Source of the DNA: Cyanobium sp. CH-040
GTDB taxonomy: Bacteria > Cyanobacteriota > Cyanobacteriia > PCC-6307 > Cyanobiaceae
DNA: 64,000 nucleotides
Reading direction: 5' to 3'
NCBI RefSeq assembly: GCF_024346135.1
Contig: NZ_JAGQCJ010000007.1
Coordinates: 62,001-126,000, forward strand
Part shown: positions 29,297 through 37,975 of the stretch, in pieces
How the letters are laid out: the number at the start of each line of letters is the position of its first letter
Numbering within the stretch: the first letter of the stretch is position 1
Translations under genes and position numbers: made by a program
Notes under the pieces: generated by a model
Seen by the model: the letters and a program-made list of their open reading frames with translations, nothing else
Told to the model about the DNA's origin: nothing
Databases searched by the model: none

Positions 29297-29834
29297 CGCG
29301 GTAGGGCCGCAGGCCCGCCAGCCAGATCAGGCGCTCGACCCCGCCCGGGGACTCCGGGGCGGTGGGGGCTGCGGACGCGGCGCTCTCGGCCGGGGTGTTC
29401 TGCACCCGCCCATCGGCATCGAGCCGCACGCAGCGGCCCTGGCCATCGCTGCCCGCCAGGGCCCTGGTGATCGCCCGCACCGGCATCACGCCGCTGTTGC
29501 CGGTGCGGGCGTGAACCACCCGGCGCAGCTGCAGCACAGCCGCGGCACCGTCCGCTGTCCCGTCTGCTGCCCCGTCTCCTGAGGCAGGGGCGGGCCGGTA
29601 GTCGGCCGCCTCCAGCAGCACCAGGCCGATGGGCAGGGCCCGCTTCGGGGGCAAGGGCGCCTGCACGCCGGAGAAACGCCGGTAGGGGCGACCGTCGAGC
29701 ACGAGGCGCTCGGGCAGGCCCTGCTCCGGCCCGGCGGCAGGCAGGCGCCACCAGCTCTCCAGCGCCAGCAGGCTGGCCCAGCCGGCCAGGGCGACCAGAA
29801 GCACCAGCCGCAGCGGCGGCAGGCGGGAGCTCAT
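29211..29834 (-). CDS. Cyanoexosortase-associated protein (EpsI-like)
   Basis: 207 residues from the ATG at 29834-29832, overlapping the exosortase stop (ATGA). An N-terminal membrane anchor (LRLVLLVALAGWASLLALES) is followed by an extracytoplasmic domain with LPERLVLDGRPYRRFSGVQ and a C-terminal GLRPYRVNTCLWLG. This is the layout of the proteins that accompany cyanoexosortase A and are related to the EpsI part of exosortase systems. A role in folding or delivering the substrate is inferred from genome context in other cyanobacteria. A low-complexity Ala/Asp/Gly insert sits mid-protein. Confidence 0.7.
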   Translation of the reverse strand: MSSRLPPLRLVLLVALAGWASLLALESWWRLPAAGPEQGLPERLVLDGRPYRRFSGVQAPLPPKRALPIGLVLLEAADYRPAPASGDGAADGTADGAAAVLQLRRVVHARTGNSGVMPVRAITRALAGSDGQGRCVRLDADGRVQNTPAESAASAAPTAPESPGGVERLIWLAGLRPYRVNTCLWLGSPQSDGHPAGAGAAAAPPAG

Positions 29835-30736
29835 CGGGCCAGCCTCCGCCGGCGGCGCAGCTGCCACTCCAGCAGGCCCACATACACCAGGCACACCAGG
29901 CCACTGGCGAGCAGGGCGAACAGCTGGGCGCCGGCGCCGTCGTGCCAGAAGGCGAAGCCGCGCCAGGCCCGCCACCAGCCATCGCCGGGGTCGCGCACGG
30001 TGTAGGCCAGCACGGCGATGCGCACCGCATTGAGCAGGAACACCGCCACCAGCAGCACCGGCACCAGCAGCAGCGGCGCCAGGCGCGCCGGTCCGCTGCG
30101 CAGACGCAGGGGGAACAGCAGCCAGAGCAGGGCCAGGGTGACGAGGCAGAAGCTCAGGGTGGTGTGGCCGGTGCAGCCGCCATCCACCAGCAGCACCTGG
30201 CCGTCGAGCATCACGGCCCGGCCGCTGGCGTAGGCGGGCCGGCCGATCAGCCACAGCAGCAGGGCGGTGACGCGGGCGGTGAGCAGCGCCAGCGGTTCCA
30301 CGGGCCAGAGGGCGTTGAACAGGCCCTGGGCCGGCAGCAGGGCGCCGATCAGCGCCAGGCGCGTGAGCAGGGGCGAGCGCCAGGAGGCGCCGGCCAGCAG
30401 ACCCAGGCCGGTGAGCACCGCCAGCGGCAACGCCCAGAACAGGGGGTCGTAGAGGCGGCCGGCGAAGCTCAGCACCAGCAGTGCCCAGAGCAGCAGCAGG
30501 GCGCCGGGCAGGAAGCGGCGCAGAGGCAGAGCGGCCAGAGCAGCCAGGGCTGAAGGTTCCACTGCCACTTGCTCCTCCCGCTCCAGCAGCAGCACACCCC
30601 CGCCGAGCCAGGAGAGGCCGGCCATGATCACGAAATCGCCCACCCCCGCCCGCGCCGCAAGGGTGAGCTGGGTGGCCGCCAGGGCCGCCAGCAGCGTGAG
30701 GCGGGCCAGCGTGGGCGTCAAGGGGGAGCCGCTCAT
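29831..30736 (-). CDS. crtA: Cyanoexosortase (CrtA-type), membrane sorting transpeptidase
   Basis: 301 residues, nearly all hydrophobic, about eight membrane helices. The exosortase catalytic triad is visible: C188 in VDGGCTGHTTLSF, R239 in FLLNAVRIAVLAY and H265 in FWHDGAGAQLF. Exosortases recognise PEP-CTERM-type tails at the outer face of the inner membrane and cleave and transfer them during surface export, usually in polysaccharide-producing bacteria. It is encoded between the HpsJ-like gene and the associated protein with ATGA overlaps on both sides. crtA here means cyanoexosortase, not a carotenoid gene. Subtype A is inferred from the neighbours; B is possible. Confidence 0.85.
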   Translation of the reverse strand: MSGSPLTPTLARLTLLAALAATQLTLAARAGVGDFVIMAGLSWLGGGVLLLEREEQVAVEPSALAALAALPLRRFLPGALLLLWALLVLSFAGRLYDPLFWALPLAVLTGLGLLAGASWRSPLLTRLALIGALLPAQGLFNALWPVEPLALLTARVTALLLWLIGRPAYASGRAVMLDGQVLLVDGGCTGHTTLSFCLVTLALLWLLFPLRLRSGPARLAPLLLVPVLLVAVFLLNAVRIAVLAYTVRDPGDGWWRAWRGFAFWHDGAGAQLFALLASGLVCLVYVGLLEWQLRRRRRLAR

Positions 30737-31566
30737 GGCGGCGAAGGCTGGTGACGCTCCAGCTCGCCGCCCTCCTTGTCTTCTTCCATTCCTTCTTCTA
30801 TTTTTTCATCGTCTTCGCGGGCGCGGGCGTCACGCCGCTCGATCGCCCGCTCCAGGGTGGCCGCTACCGAGCGGGGCCAGATGAAGCCGGCCAGCAGGAA
30901 AAAGCTCCCATAGGCAAGGGCGAGGAGCACCAGGCGCAGGGCCTGGCGGGTGAGGTTGCCGCTGGCGTCGGCGCGGCGGCGCTGGCTGGCGTCGCGCAGA
31001 TTGAGCTCGGCGCGCTCCAGCAGCTGCCGGGCCAGGGCCCGCTGCTCGGAGAGGGTGCCGGCCTCGCCGGCGGGCACACCGGCCTGGCGCATGGCCTCCA
31101 TCAGGGCGGGGTCGTGGCTGAGCAGCTGGCGCAGCTGCTGGGGATCGGCGGCGGAATCCACCCCCTGCCGCAGGCGCTCGAGGGTCTGCAGGGAGGTCTG
31201 CACCTGGCTGGTGAGCTGCCCCACCCCGGTGACCTCGATGCGCTGGGCCAGGCCGATCACGGCGATCGCGAGCAGCAGATAGGCCAGGGCCACCAGGCGC
31301 AGCAGCGGCCGCAGCCAGCGGGCCAGCAGGCCCACCTCCCAGAGCGCCGGCTGGGCGTCGTCGGCGAGGCCGGCGTAGAGGAGCAGCAGCGCCACCAGCG
31401 GCAGGCTGGAGCGCTCCAGCAGCTCCGCGATCAGCGCCATGGCCCGGTCGGGGTTGTCGAGCGGCGGGGGCAGCACCGCGCTCAGCAGGCTGATCAGGAA
31501 CACCGCCAGCAGGGTGTAGGCGCCGAGGCGGGCGAGGCTGCGGGCCCGACGGCCGGTGAAGTCCAT
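30733..31566 (-). CDS. HpsJ-like membrane protein, exosortase-associated
   Basis: 277 residues from the ATG at 31566-31564 (MDFTGRRARSLARLGAYTLL). There are four membrane helices in two pairs (about residues 14-33 and 50-66, then 95-115 and 228-245) around a helical region rich in Gln/Arg/Leu. The C-terminus is strongly acidic (REDDEKIEEGMEEDKEGGEL). It resembles HpsJ-like proteins found beside cyanoexosortases and in hormogonium polysaccharide loci. Its exact function is not established. The stop overlaps the exosortase start (ATGA), and it diverges from the BY-kinase gene. Confidence 0.65.
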   Translation of the reverse strand: MDFTGRRARSLARLGAYTLLAVFLISLLSAVLPPPLDNPDRAMALIAELLERSSLPLVALLLLYAGLADDAQPALWEVGLLARWLRPLLRLVALAYLLLAIAVIGLAQRIEVTGVGQLTSQVQTSLQTLERLRQGVDSAADPQQLRQLLSHDPALMEAMRQAGVPAGEAGTLSEQRALARQLLERAELNLRDASQRRRADASGNLTRQALRLVLLALAYGSFFLLAGFIWPRSVAATLERAIERRDARAREDDEKIEEGMEEDKEGGELERHQPSPP

Positions 31567-31684
31567 CCGCTCTGCTGCGAGGCCGCCGCCGCTGAGGCTA
31601 TCCGCGATGGCATGTGCGCAACGGACAGCCCTGAACAGCACACCCCGCCCGACGCCCATACAGTGCGGGCACGCAACGGATCCG
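31567..31684. promoter_or_regulatory. Divergent promoter region between exosortase operon and BY-kinase gene
   Basis: 118 nt separate the two divergent starts and must carry both promoters. No canonical -35/-10 pair stands out; TACAGT (31659-31664) is a weak candidate for the kinase gene. Confidence 0.4.
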
Positions 31685-34102
31685 ATGGCCACCAGCAGCG
31701 GTCCAGCCAGGTCTTCCGCCCCTGACGGTGCAGCGGCTGGGGCATCCCAGCCGATGGGCCTCTACTACGTGCCCCCGGCAACGGGGCTGGAGGAGGCAGA
31801 CGGCGGCGGCTTCCAGCTGCAGACGCTGTGGAAGGTGCTGCGGCGCCGGCGGCGCACCTTCGTGCTGGTGACGGCGCTGGTGACCCTGGGGGCCGGAGCG
31901 ATGGCGGTGTCGCAGCGGATGCTGTCGCCGGTGTTCGCGGGCGGCTTCACGCTGCTGATCGCCGATCCGGTGAACGACGCCGGCCAGGCCAGCGGCAGCG
32001 CCGAAGGGGGGGCGATCTCCTCGGTGGCCCGCAACATCAGCCGCGTGGATGTGCCGACGCTGATCCGGGTGCTGGAGAGCCCCACGGTGATGGAGCAGGT
32101 GTATGGCGAGCTGCGCAAGCTGCATCCCAACAAGCCCCTGCCGCAGATCGGCGTGTCGCTGCTGCCCGCCGGCATCGGCGGCCAGAACGTGATGTCGGCC
32201 GGGGTGCTGGCGGTGTCAGGACGGGGCAGCGATCCGGAACTGGTGCGCCTGGCCCTGCAGCTCACCGAAACCGCCTTTCTCGACTGGGCCCTGCAGCAGC
32301 GCCGCGAGAAGCTCAGCGAGGGGGTGAAGTTCCTCGATGAGCAGGCACCGGTGCTTCGGGAGCGGAGCAACGCGCTGCAGGGGGAGCTGGAGCAGTTTCG
32401 GCTGCGGCACAACGTGGTGGCGCCGGCCGAGGACGCCCAGGCAGTGCGCGGCCAGGTGGAGGGCCTGCGCACAACCCTGCTGAGCCAGGAGGGCGAACGC
32501 AACCGGCTGCAACAGCTGCGGGCGGAGGTGGCCAGCGGCCGGCTGGCGGCGCGGGGCTTCAGCAGCAACGCCGGTGAGGGCGGTGCCGAGGGCGGCGGCA
32601 GCGTGAGCGTGGATGTGCCCAACCAGGCCGAACTGGAGGAACTGAGCCGGCTGGAGGGGAAGATCGCCACAGCCCGGGCCACCTACCAACCGGGCACGCC
32701 GATGCTGCAGGGGTTGATCCGGGCGCGCGACCAACTGCTGCCGGAGCTGCAGCGCAAACAGCTGGAGGCGGTGGACGCGGCCCTGCAGCAGCAGAACCAG
32801 GCGATCAGCGGCACCCGGCGCAAGATCGACGAACTGGAGGGACGCTTCAGCACCCAGCCGGCGCTGCTGCGCGAATTTCAGGACCTGCAGGGCCGGCTGG
32901 AGATCGCCGACGGCAATCTGGCCAGCTACCTGCGCACCCGGGAGCAGTTCCAACTGGAGATCGCCCAGAACAACGTGCCCTGGAAGGTGATCGCCCCCTC
33001 GGCGGTGAACCCCAGCCCGGTGGAGCCGAATCTGCGCCGGGGGCTGCTGCAGGGCCTGCTGCTGGGGGTGCTGGCCGGGGCGGGCGCGGCGCTGCTGCAC
33101 GACCGGCTCGATCATGTGTTCCACAGCCCGGGCGAGGTGCGCGATGAGCTGCGCAAGCCGCTGCTCGGCCACATCCCCTACATCAGCTTCTTCCAGGGGG
33201 TGCGGCGCGACAGGCGCTTCCTGCTCGGGGAGCTCGACAGCGCCGACGGCGGCCTGGAGAGCTACCAGCGTTTTTCCTACCAGGAGGCCTTCCGCAACCT
33301 CTACACCAGCCTGCGTTTCCTGAACAGCGACCGGCAGGTGCGCTCGGTGGTGCTGAGCAGTTCGGTGCCGGGCGAGGGCAAGAGCCTGGTGCTGGTGCTG
33401 CTGGCGAAAACGCTGAGCGAACTGGGCCAGCGGGTGCTGGTGGTGGATGCCGACCTGCGCAAGCCTCAGCTGCACCACCGGCTGGGGCTGAACAACCTGG
33501 CGGGACTGACCAACCTGCTCACCGAGGAGCAGCGCCCCTGGAGGGAGGTGGTGCAGCCGGTGCCCGACTACCCCAACTGGGACGTGATCACGGCCGGGCA
33601 GCGGCCGCCCGATCCGCCGCGGCTGCTGAGTTCGGCGCGGATGGGCGAACTGGTGCGCGAGATCGCCGAAACCGGCGGCTACGACCTGGTGCTGTTCGAC
33701 ACGCCGCCGGCGCTGGGCCTGGCCGATGCGGCTCTGGTGGCCGAGCACCTGGATGGCATCCTGCTGCTGGTGAGCCTGGGCAAGGTGGACCGGCGCCTGC
33801 CCGCCGAGGCCCTGCAGCGCATCCAGGCGGCCGGGGCACCGCTGCTGGGGGTGGTGACCAATGCCCGGCTGGCGCGCGAGGGACTGGAGCGGCCCTACGG
33901 CGGCTACGGCTCCGGGAACGGGCGCTATGGGGGCTATGGCTATGGAGCCGACGACCCCTACGACCCGGCGCTGGCCTACAGCTACTACCGCGGCGACGGC
34001 GCCGGCGAGCCCACTCAGGGCCGGGGCCTGTCGGCGCTGCTGCCAAGCGCGGCGAACCGCCGGCGCTGGCGGCGCACGGTGAAGCGGTGGCTGGAGGGGT
34101 GA
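31685..34102 (+). CDS. Polysaccharide copolymerase/BY-kinase fusion (Wzz-Wzc-like)
   Basis: 805 residues from the ATG at 31685. A Wzz domain lies between two membrane helices (about 55-75 and 448-470), with a long periplasmic coiled coil between them. The cytoplasmic BY-kinase has Walker A (SSVPGEGKS, K565), Walker A' (VVDADLRKP, about 588-594) and Walker B (LVLFDTPP, D672). Nine tyrosines fall in a Gly/Tyr-rich C-terminal patch (about 738-769), the autophosphorylation cluster. Such proteins set chain length and gate export of capsule or exopolysaccharide. Start choice is uncertain; the frame is open further upstream. Confidence 0.94.
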   Translation: MATSSGPARSSAPDGAAAGASQPMGLYYVPPATGLEEADGGGFQLQTLWKVLRRRRRTFVLVTALVTLGAGAMAVSQRMLSPVFAGGFTLLIADPVNDAGQASGSAEGGAISSVARNISRVDVPTLIRVLESPTVMEQVYGELRKLHPNKPLPQIGVSLLPAGIGGQNVMSAGVLAVSGRGSDPELVRLALQLTETAFLDWALQQRREKLSEGVKFLDEQAPVLRERSNALQGELEQFRLRHNVVAPAEDAQAVRGQVEGLRTTLLSQEGERNRLQQLRAEVASGRLAARGFSSNAGEGGAEGGGSVSVDVPNQAELEELSRLEGKIATARATYQPGTPMLQGLIRARDQLLPELQRKQLEAVDAALQQQNQAISGTRRKIDELEGRFSTQPALLREFQDLQGRLEIADGNLASYLRTREQFQLEIAQNNVPWKVIAPSAVNPSPVEPNLRRGLLQGLLLGVLAGAGAALLHDRLDHVFHSPGEVRDELRKPLLGHIPYISFFQGVRRDRRFLLGELDSADGGLESYQRFSYQEAFRNLYTSLRFLNSDRQVRSVVLSSSVPGEGKSLVLVLLAKTLSELGQRVLVVDADLRKPQLHHRLGLNNLAGLTNLLTEEQRPWREVVQPVPDYPNWDVITAGQRPPDPPRLLSSARMGELVREIAETGGYDLVLFDTPPALGLADAALVAEHLDGILLLVSLGKVDRRLPAEALQRIQAAGAPLLGVVTNARLAREGLERPYGGYGSGNGRYGGYGYGADDPYDPALAYSYYRGDGAGEPTQGRGLSALLPSAANRRRWRRTVKRWLEG

Positions 34103-34115
34103 GCAGGCTGGGGTT

Positions 34116-34832
34116 TCAGCCCTTCGGCTGATAGCGGCGGCGCAGTTTCACAAGTGCGGCGGCCGGGATCAGCAGGGTGATGGAGAAGGGGGAAGGCACA
34201 AGGTTGATCACCTGACCCTGGAATCCAGTGATCGTTTCTCGCTTACCAGGCGGGCAAGCATTAGCAGCGGAAGGAGGAAGTACATTGGTGCAGATCTCGG
34301 AGTTGAAGGTCATGTTGTTATTCGTCACCGACGCGGTGACAGGAATCGTTCCACCTCCTTCGGTCGGCAGTGTTCCGGTGAGCCAGATCAGGATATTGCG
34401 GTCGCCGCCGCCTCCAGGACCGTCGAAACTGAAGGATAGAAAATAGCTGTTGGCCTGGGTGTTGAAGCCATACACACCGGTCTGAAACACCACAGTCTCA
34501 GCGGGTGATGTGAGTGTGTAGGTCACAGGGCTGATACTGCTGATGGTCAGGGGCCTGAAAGTGCCGGTGTTGCCATCAAGGTTGCTACCGAACGGCTCGG
34601 TCACGCACTGCGTGGCGTCTGTCTGGGCGCCGCAATTCAGGGAAAACTGGCCGGAAAGGGTTCCGCTTCCGGATGTGGTTGTGAAGGTGGTATTGGAGAA
34701 GGAAAAGGGCAGGGTGAGAGCCGAGGCCCGGGCTTCCGTGGCCAACACGATGCCTACTGCCAGTGCTGCGCCCCCCAACGCCGAGAGGATGGGCCGTGGC
34801 GCTGTGATCGATCGGATCCACCGGGTCAGCAT
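34116..34832 (-). CDS. Candidate exosortase substrate: secreted protein with PEP-CTERM-like tail
   Basis: 238 residues from the ATG at 34832-34830. A signal peptide (about 1-39, ending EARASA) precedes a Ser/Thr/Asn-rich beta-type domain with two or three cysteine pairs. The last 27 residues (212-238) form the sorting-signal layout: VPSPFSI, a short hydrophobic helix (ITLLIPAAALV) and a basic end (KLRRRYQPKG). It lies just downstream of the BY-kinase and about 4 kb from the exosortase, which argues it is a substrate. The motif differs from the textbook VPEPxxx form, so the match rests on layout and context. GC is lower than in flanking genes. Confidence 0.72.
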   Translation of the reverse strand: MLTRWIRSITAPRPILSALGGAALAVGIVLATEARASALTLPFSFSNTTFTTTSGSGTLSGQFSLNCGAQTDATQCVTEPFGSNLDGNTGTFRPLTISSISPVTYTLTSPAETVVFQTGVYGFNTQANSYFLSFSFDGPGGGGDRNILIWLTGTLPTEGGGTIPVTASVTNNNMTFNSEICTNVLPPSAANACPPGKRETITGFQGQVINLVPSPFSITLLIPAAALVKLRRRYQPKG

Positions 34833-34867
34833 CTTGTGGAGTCGACCGGGTGGGTAGGGATCCGGGA

Positions 34868-36232
34868 TCAACGAAGTGTAGGAGCGCCGGCAGGCTTTCT
34901 CATGCCTGCCAGTTCCGTTGATGTCTTCATCCCCACGGGCAGGTGCCGCTCGACCAGCTCCCGGTAGGCCGCGGTGACCCGCTCGGGTGTGGCCGTGGCC
35001 AGCAGCAGCTTGCGGGCGGCCGCGCCGTGGCGGGCGGCCAGGGCGGGATCGGCCTGCAGCTGGCGGATCCAGTCGGCCAGGCCCACGGCATCGCCGTTGG
35101 CGAACCAGCGGCCGCAGCCGTTCTCCTCCACCAGAGCGCGCAGATCGGAGCCGGCGGGGGTGACGGCGGCGATCGGCGTGCCGGCGGCCAGGTGACCGTA
35201 GAGCTTGCTGGGGGCCACCAGACCCTCGGCCTGGATGGCCACGCTCACCACCGCCAGGTCGGCGGCGGCAAGGGAGAAGGGCAGCACCGAGGGGTCCTGC
35301 CAGGGCAGGAAGCGGCAGTGGCGCAGGTTGAGTTCGCGGGCCAGGTGGCGCAGGCGCTCGTGCTGAGGGCCGCCACCCACGATCAGAAACTGGATGCCGG
35401 CCTCGCCCTGGAGGATGGCGGCGGCGGCCAGCAGGGTCACCAGGTCGTGGCAGCGGCCCTGGTTGCCGGAATAGAGCACCGTGAAGGCGTGCTCGAGTCC
35501 GTGCTGGCGCACGAACCAGTTCTCGGCCTTGGGGATCGGCTGGATCCGCTCCGGATCGGCCCAGCTGGGAATCACCTGCAGGCGCGGGGCCACGGCCGGC
35601 ACCTGGGCGGCGATGCGGTCGGCCATGGGCCGGCTGAGCACCACCACCTCGGCGGCGGCGGCGAAGGCGCGGCGGTTGAGCTGGCGCCAGAGGCGGCACA
35701 GCCAGTGATCGGCTGGCAGCACGCCGAGTTCAATGAGCACCTCTGGGTAGAGGTCGTAGACGATCAGCAGGTAGGGCGTGCCGGTGAGCTGGTGCACCAG
35801 CCAGGCCAGCACCGGCAGGTAGGGCGGCTCGCTGGAATAGAGGATCAGGTCGCCGCGGTGGGCGTAGCGGAGCAGGCGCAGGCCGATGCGCAGGCAGAAG
35901 ATGAAGCCGTTCACGGCCCGGCCGCGGATGCGCCGGGGCCAGAGCCGCGATGCCCGGGTGCGGCGGATGCAGCGGTTGAGCTCGAATTCCAGGGAGCGCG
36001 CCGGCTGCTGCTCACCCGCGTAGGCGGGCATGCCGGTGAGAACCTGCACCTGCAGCCCACCGGTGGCCAGCCGGGCCGTGAGCTCATCGAGCAGCTGGCC
36101 GGTGGCGGCGTAGTCGGGCGGGAAGAACTGGCTCACCACCGTGAGCCGGGCGGCCCCAGAGCGGTTGCGGCGCCAGCGCAGCCAGTGGCGCCAGCGTTGC
36201 CAGAAGCGGGCCAGGAAGCCAGACGCGGGCAT
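34868..36232 (-). CDS. Glycosyltransferase, GT4 family (WbuB-like)
   Basis: 454 residues from the ATG at 36232-36230; a TTG at 36277 is in frame but less likely. The N-terminal GT-B half has VVSQFFPPDYAATGQLLDEL and YSSEPPYLPVLAWLVHQ. The C-terminal half has LYSGNQGRCHDLVTL, FLIVGGGPQHERLR and a donor-binding EGLVAPSKLYGHLAAGTPI. The opening FFPPDYAATG is typical of WbuB/WcaI-type transferases that add amino sugars in O-antigen or colanic-acid type pathways. Donor and linkage cannot be read. It is transcribed with the methyltransferase upstream. Confidence 0.88.
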   Translation of the reverse strand: MPASGFLARFWQRWRHWLRWRRNRSGAARLTVVSQFFPPDYAATGQLLDELTARLATGGLQVQVLTGMPAYAGEQQPARSLEFELNRCIRRTRASRLWPRRIRGRAVNGFIFCLRIGLRLLRYAHRGDLILYSSEPPYLPVLAWLVHQLTGTPYLLIVYDLYPEVLIELGVLPADHWLCRLWRQLNRRAFAAAAEVVVLSRPMADRIAAQVPAVAPRLQVIPSWADPERIQPIPKAENWFVRQHGLEHAFTVLYSGNQGRCHDLVTLLAAAAILQGEAGIQFLIVGGGPQHERLRHLARELNLRHCRFLPWQDPSVLPFSLAAADLAVVSVAIQAEGLVAPSKLYGHLAAGTPIAAVTPAGSDLRALVEENGCGRWFANGDAVGLADWIRQLQADPALAARHGAAARKLLLATATPERVTAAYRELVERHLPVGMKTSTELAGMRKPAGAPTLR

Positions 36233-36273
36233 CAGCACTGCCCCACCAGACCGGTGCTGAGCAGGGCGAAGGA

Positions 36274-36429
36274 TCAAGGGTGGATCACGGGAACGGACTG
36301 ACGGCCATGGCGACGGTAGAGGTGAGCGTTGCCGTCGATGGTGAGCAGAGCAGCACCATCGATGCTCTCACTCCGGTGCACTCGCGCGGCATCCGCCAGG
36401 GAAGCCGGCAGATTGCCGTAGCGCGCCTT
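36274..36429 (-). pseudogene. Decayed VapC/PIN toxin C-terminal fragment
   Basis: The minus-strand frame from a stop at 36432-36430 to a stop at 36276-36274 contains RYGNLPASLADAARVHRSES, then ALLTIDGNAHLYRRHGR. It matches the end of VapC toxins (SLADA, then TxDxxFxxYRxxGR), including one catalytic Asp. No start, N-terminus or antitoxin is present. It sits between the GT4 gene and the methyltransferase, on the border of the toxin-antitoxin-rich strip. Confidence 0.6.
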
Positions 36430-36447
36430 CTAATCGTTGCTGAGGGA

Positions 36448-37113
36448 TCAGGGCCTGCGCCCCCCCAACAACATGGACTTCCACAACCATGGCCAGCGGC
36501 CGGCGCCCACGAAACGGAGGTCCACGAATCCCGCCTCGCTCAGCAGCCGGGAGAGGGTGCGGCGGCTCCAGAACTTGATGTGACCGCCATCCCAGAGGGC
36601 GGTGAAGTGGGCATCAAGCCTGCCGCTCAGGGCCAGGGCCAGATTCTTGAGATACCCGTGATACGGCGTGGAACAGATGAACAGGCCGCCGGGTTTGAGG
36701 CTGGCAAAGGCCGCGGCAGCCCACAGGCGGGGGGCATAACAGTGCTCCACCACTTCGGTGCTGATCACCACATCGAACGGTGCCAGTGCGAGTGCCTGCA
36801 GATCATCGGGCGTGGCAGCAGCCTGGTGAAAGGAAAGGGTGGGGAAGGATCGCCGCGCCACAGCAATGCCGCTGGCACTGGGGTCCACGCCCACAACCTC
36901 GTAGTCCAGGCGGCTGAGCCGGTCGCAGAGCGCGCCGTTGCCGCAGCCCAGATCGAGGATGCGGCTGCCCGAGGGTGTGCCCTGCTGCAGCAGGTGCAGC
37001 AGCGGCTTGAACAGATAGGCCTGGGTGTGGGGGGTGCACGCACCCCAGCCGTAATCAACGAAGGAATGCTCGGCCGATTGGTCAGCCGATCGGTCAACCG
37101 ATCGCTCAATCAT
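36448..37113 (-). CDS. Class I SAM-dependent methyltransferase
   Basis: 221 residues from the ATG at 37113-37111. Motif I is ILDLGCGNGALCDRL, the acidic post-I segment is VVGVDPSAS, and motif III-type FDVVISTEVVEH follows. The C-terminal FWSRRTLSRLLSEAGFVDL is the common cap of UbiG/UbiE-like methyltransferases. It lies inside a glycosyltransferase cluster, so sugar or lipid methylation is likely; the substrate is not visible. The N-terminal 20 residues are encoded by decayed repeats of GATCGGTCA type. It overlaps the GT2 gene upstream by 8 nt. Confidence 0.88.
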   Translation of the reverse strand: MIERSVDRSADQSAEHSFVDYGWGACTPHTQAYLFKPLLHLLQQGTPSGSRILDLGCGNGALCDRLSRLDYEVVGVDPSASGIAVARRSFPTLSFHQAAATPDDLQALALAPFDVVISTEVVEHCYAPRLWAAAAFASLKPGGLFICSTPYHGYLKNLALALSGRLDAHFTALWDGGHIKFWSRRTLSRLLSEAGFVDLRFVGAGRWPWLWKSMLLGGRRP

Positions 37114-37909
37114 CGATCGAGGCTCCGTTGCGCGCCTCCCAGAGCATCAGGCTGAGCATCAGCTCCACCAGCATGCGCTGAAAGGCGTAATACCAGCCGC
37201 GCCAGCCATCGAGCAGGCCGCGGTGCCAGATCAGGCAGAGCAGCAGCACCGCGAAGGGGGCGATCACGTGGCGTTGGCGCAGGCGGTCGGCGCGGGAGAG
37301 CTGGTGGCGAGGCGTGGTGCGCAGCTTGTGCACCTCCTGGGGCAGGTAGCGGCGCTGGGTCTCCATCCAGCGGTCGAGCGGTTTGCGGTCGTCGTGGAGG
37401 ATCGGCTCGGCCAGCTCCAGTACGCGGCCGCTGGGGAGGAAGCGGTGAGCGTGGCCGTCGTTCACGTAGCTGCCGCAGCCGGGGCGCATCACGTTGATGC
37501 GGGGGGGCAGCAAGGCGGAACGCAGCGGGCGGCCATGCACCAGGTAGCGAAACGGCGTGCGCACCGCCACCGCATCCCTTTCCGCCGCAGCGATCAGCCG
37601 GGCCAGAGCAGCGCGGAACGCCGAAGTGATGCCGTGGTCGGCATCCAGGCTCAGGCACCAGGGGGTGCGGATCAGGCCGAGGCCGAAATTCGCCTGGGCC
37701 GCGAAGTCGTCGAACGGCCGGGTCACCACATCCACCTGGGAGAAGCCGGCCAGGATCGCCAGGGTGCGGTCGGTGCTGCCGCTGTCGACCACCACGATGC
37801 GCTGCGCCCAGCCCAGTCCCTCGAGGGTGCGGCCGATGTTGGCCTCCTCGTTGTACGTGAGGATCAACGGGGTGACCTGATCGAGGAGATCAGCCACGGG
37901 ATCGGGCAC
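37106..37909 (-). CDS. Glycosyltransferase, GT2 family
   Basis: 267 residues from the GTG at 37909-37907. The GT-A pattern begins LILTYNEEANIGRTLEGL and continues VVDSGSTDRTLAI and CLSLDADHGI (DxD-like metal site). A C-terminal membrane-associated segment contains FAVLLLCLIWHRGLLDGW. It belongs to the WaaE/KdtX-like group of single-domain family 2 transferases. Translational coupling with the methyltransferase suggests a joint step in glycan building. Confidence 0.85.
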   Translation of the reverse strand: MPDPVADLLDQVTPLILTYNEEANIGRTLEGLGWAQRIVVVDSGSTDRTLAILAGFSQVDVVTRPFDDFAAQANFGLGLIRTPWCLSLDADHGITSAFRAALARLIAAAERDAVAVRTPFRYLVHGRPLRSALLPPRINVMRPGCGSYVNDGHAHRFLPSGRVLELAEPILHDDRKPLDRWMETQRRYLPQEVHKLRTTPRHQLSRADRLRQRHVIAPFAVLLLCLIWHRGLLDGWRGWYYAFQRMLVELMLSLMLWEARNGASIDD

Positions 37910-37975
37910 CTGAGCGGGCGGGGCTGGCCGGAAACATCACGAATAAACTAGTCAGGTGACCAAGAAGAGTTCGCC

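Noticed and set aside
32216-33748. A 510-residue frame antisense to the BY-kinase.
   Set aside because: Low-complexity shadow of the Wzz/kinase gene.
34116-34131. TCAGCC/GGCTGA hairpin as a shared terminator between the BY-kinase and PEP-CTERM-like genes.
   Set aside because: It lies within the last codons of the minus-strand gene, has only 6 bp and no T-run.
36280-37155. A 291-residue plus-strand frame across the methyltransferase.
   Set aside because: Shadow; the minus-strand methyltransferase and the VapC relic account for the region.
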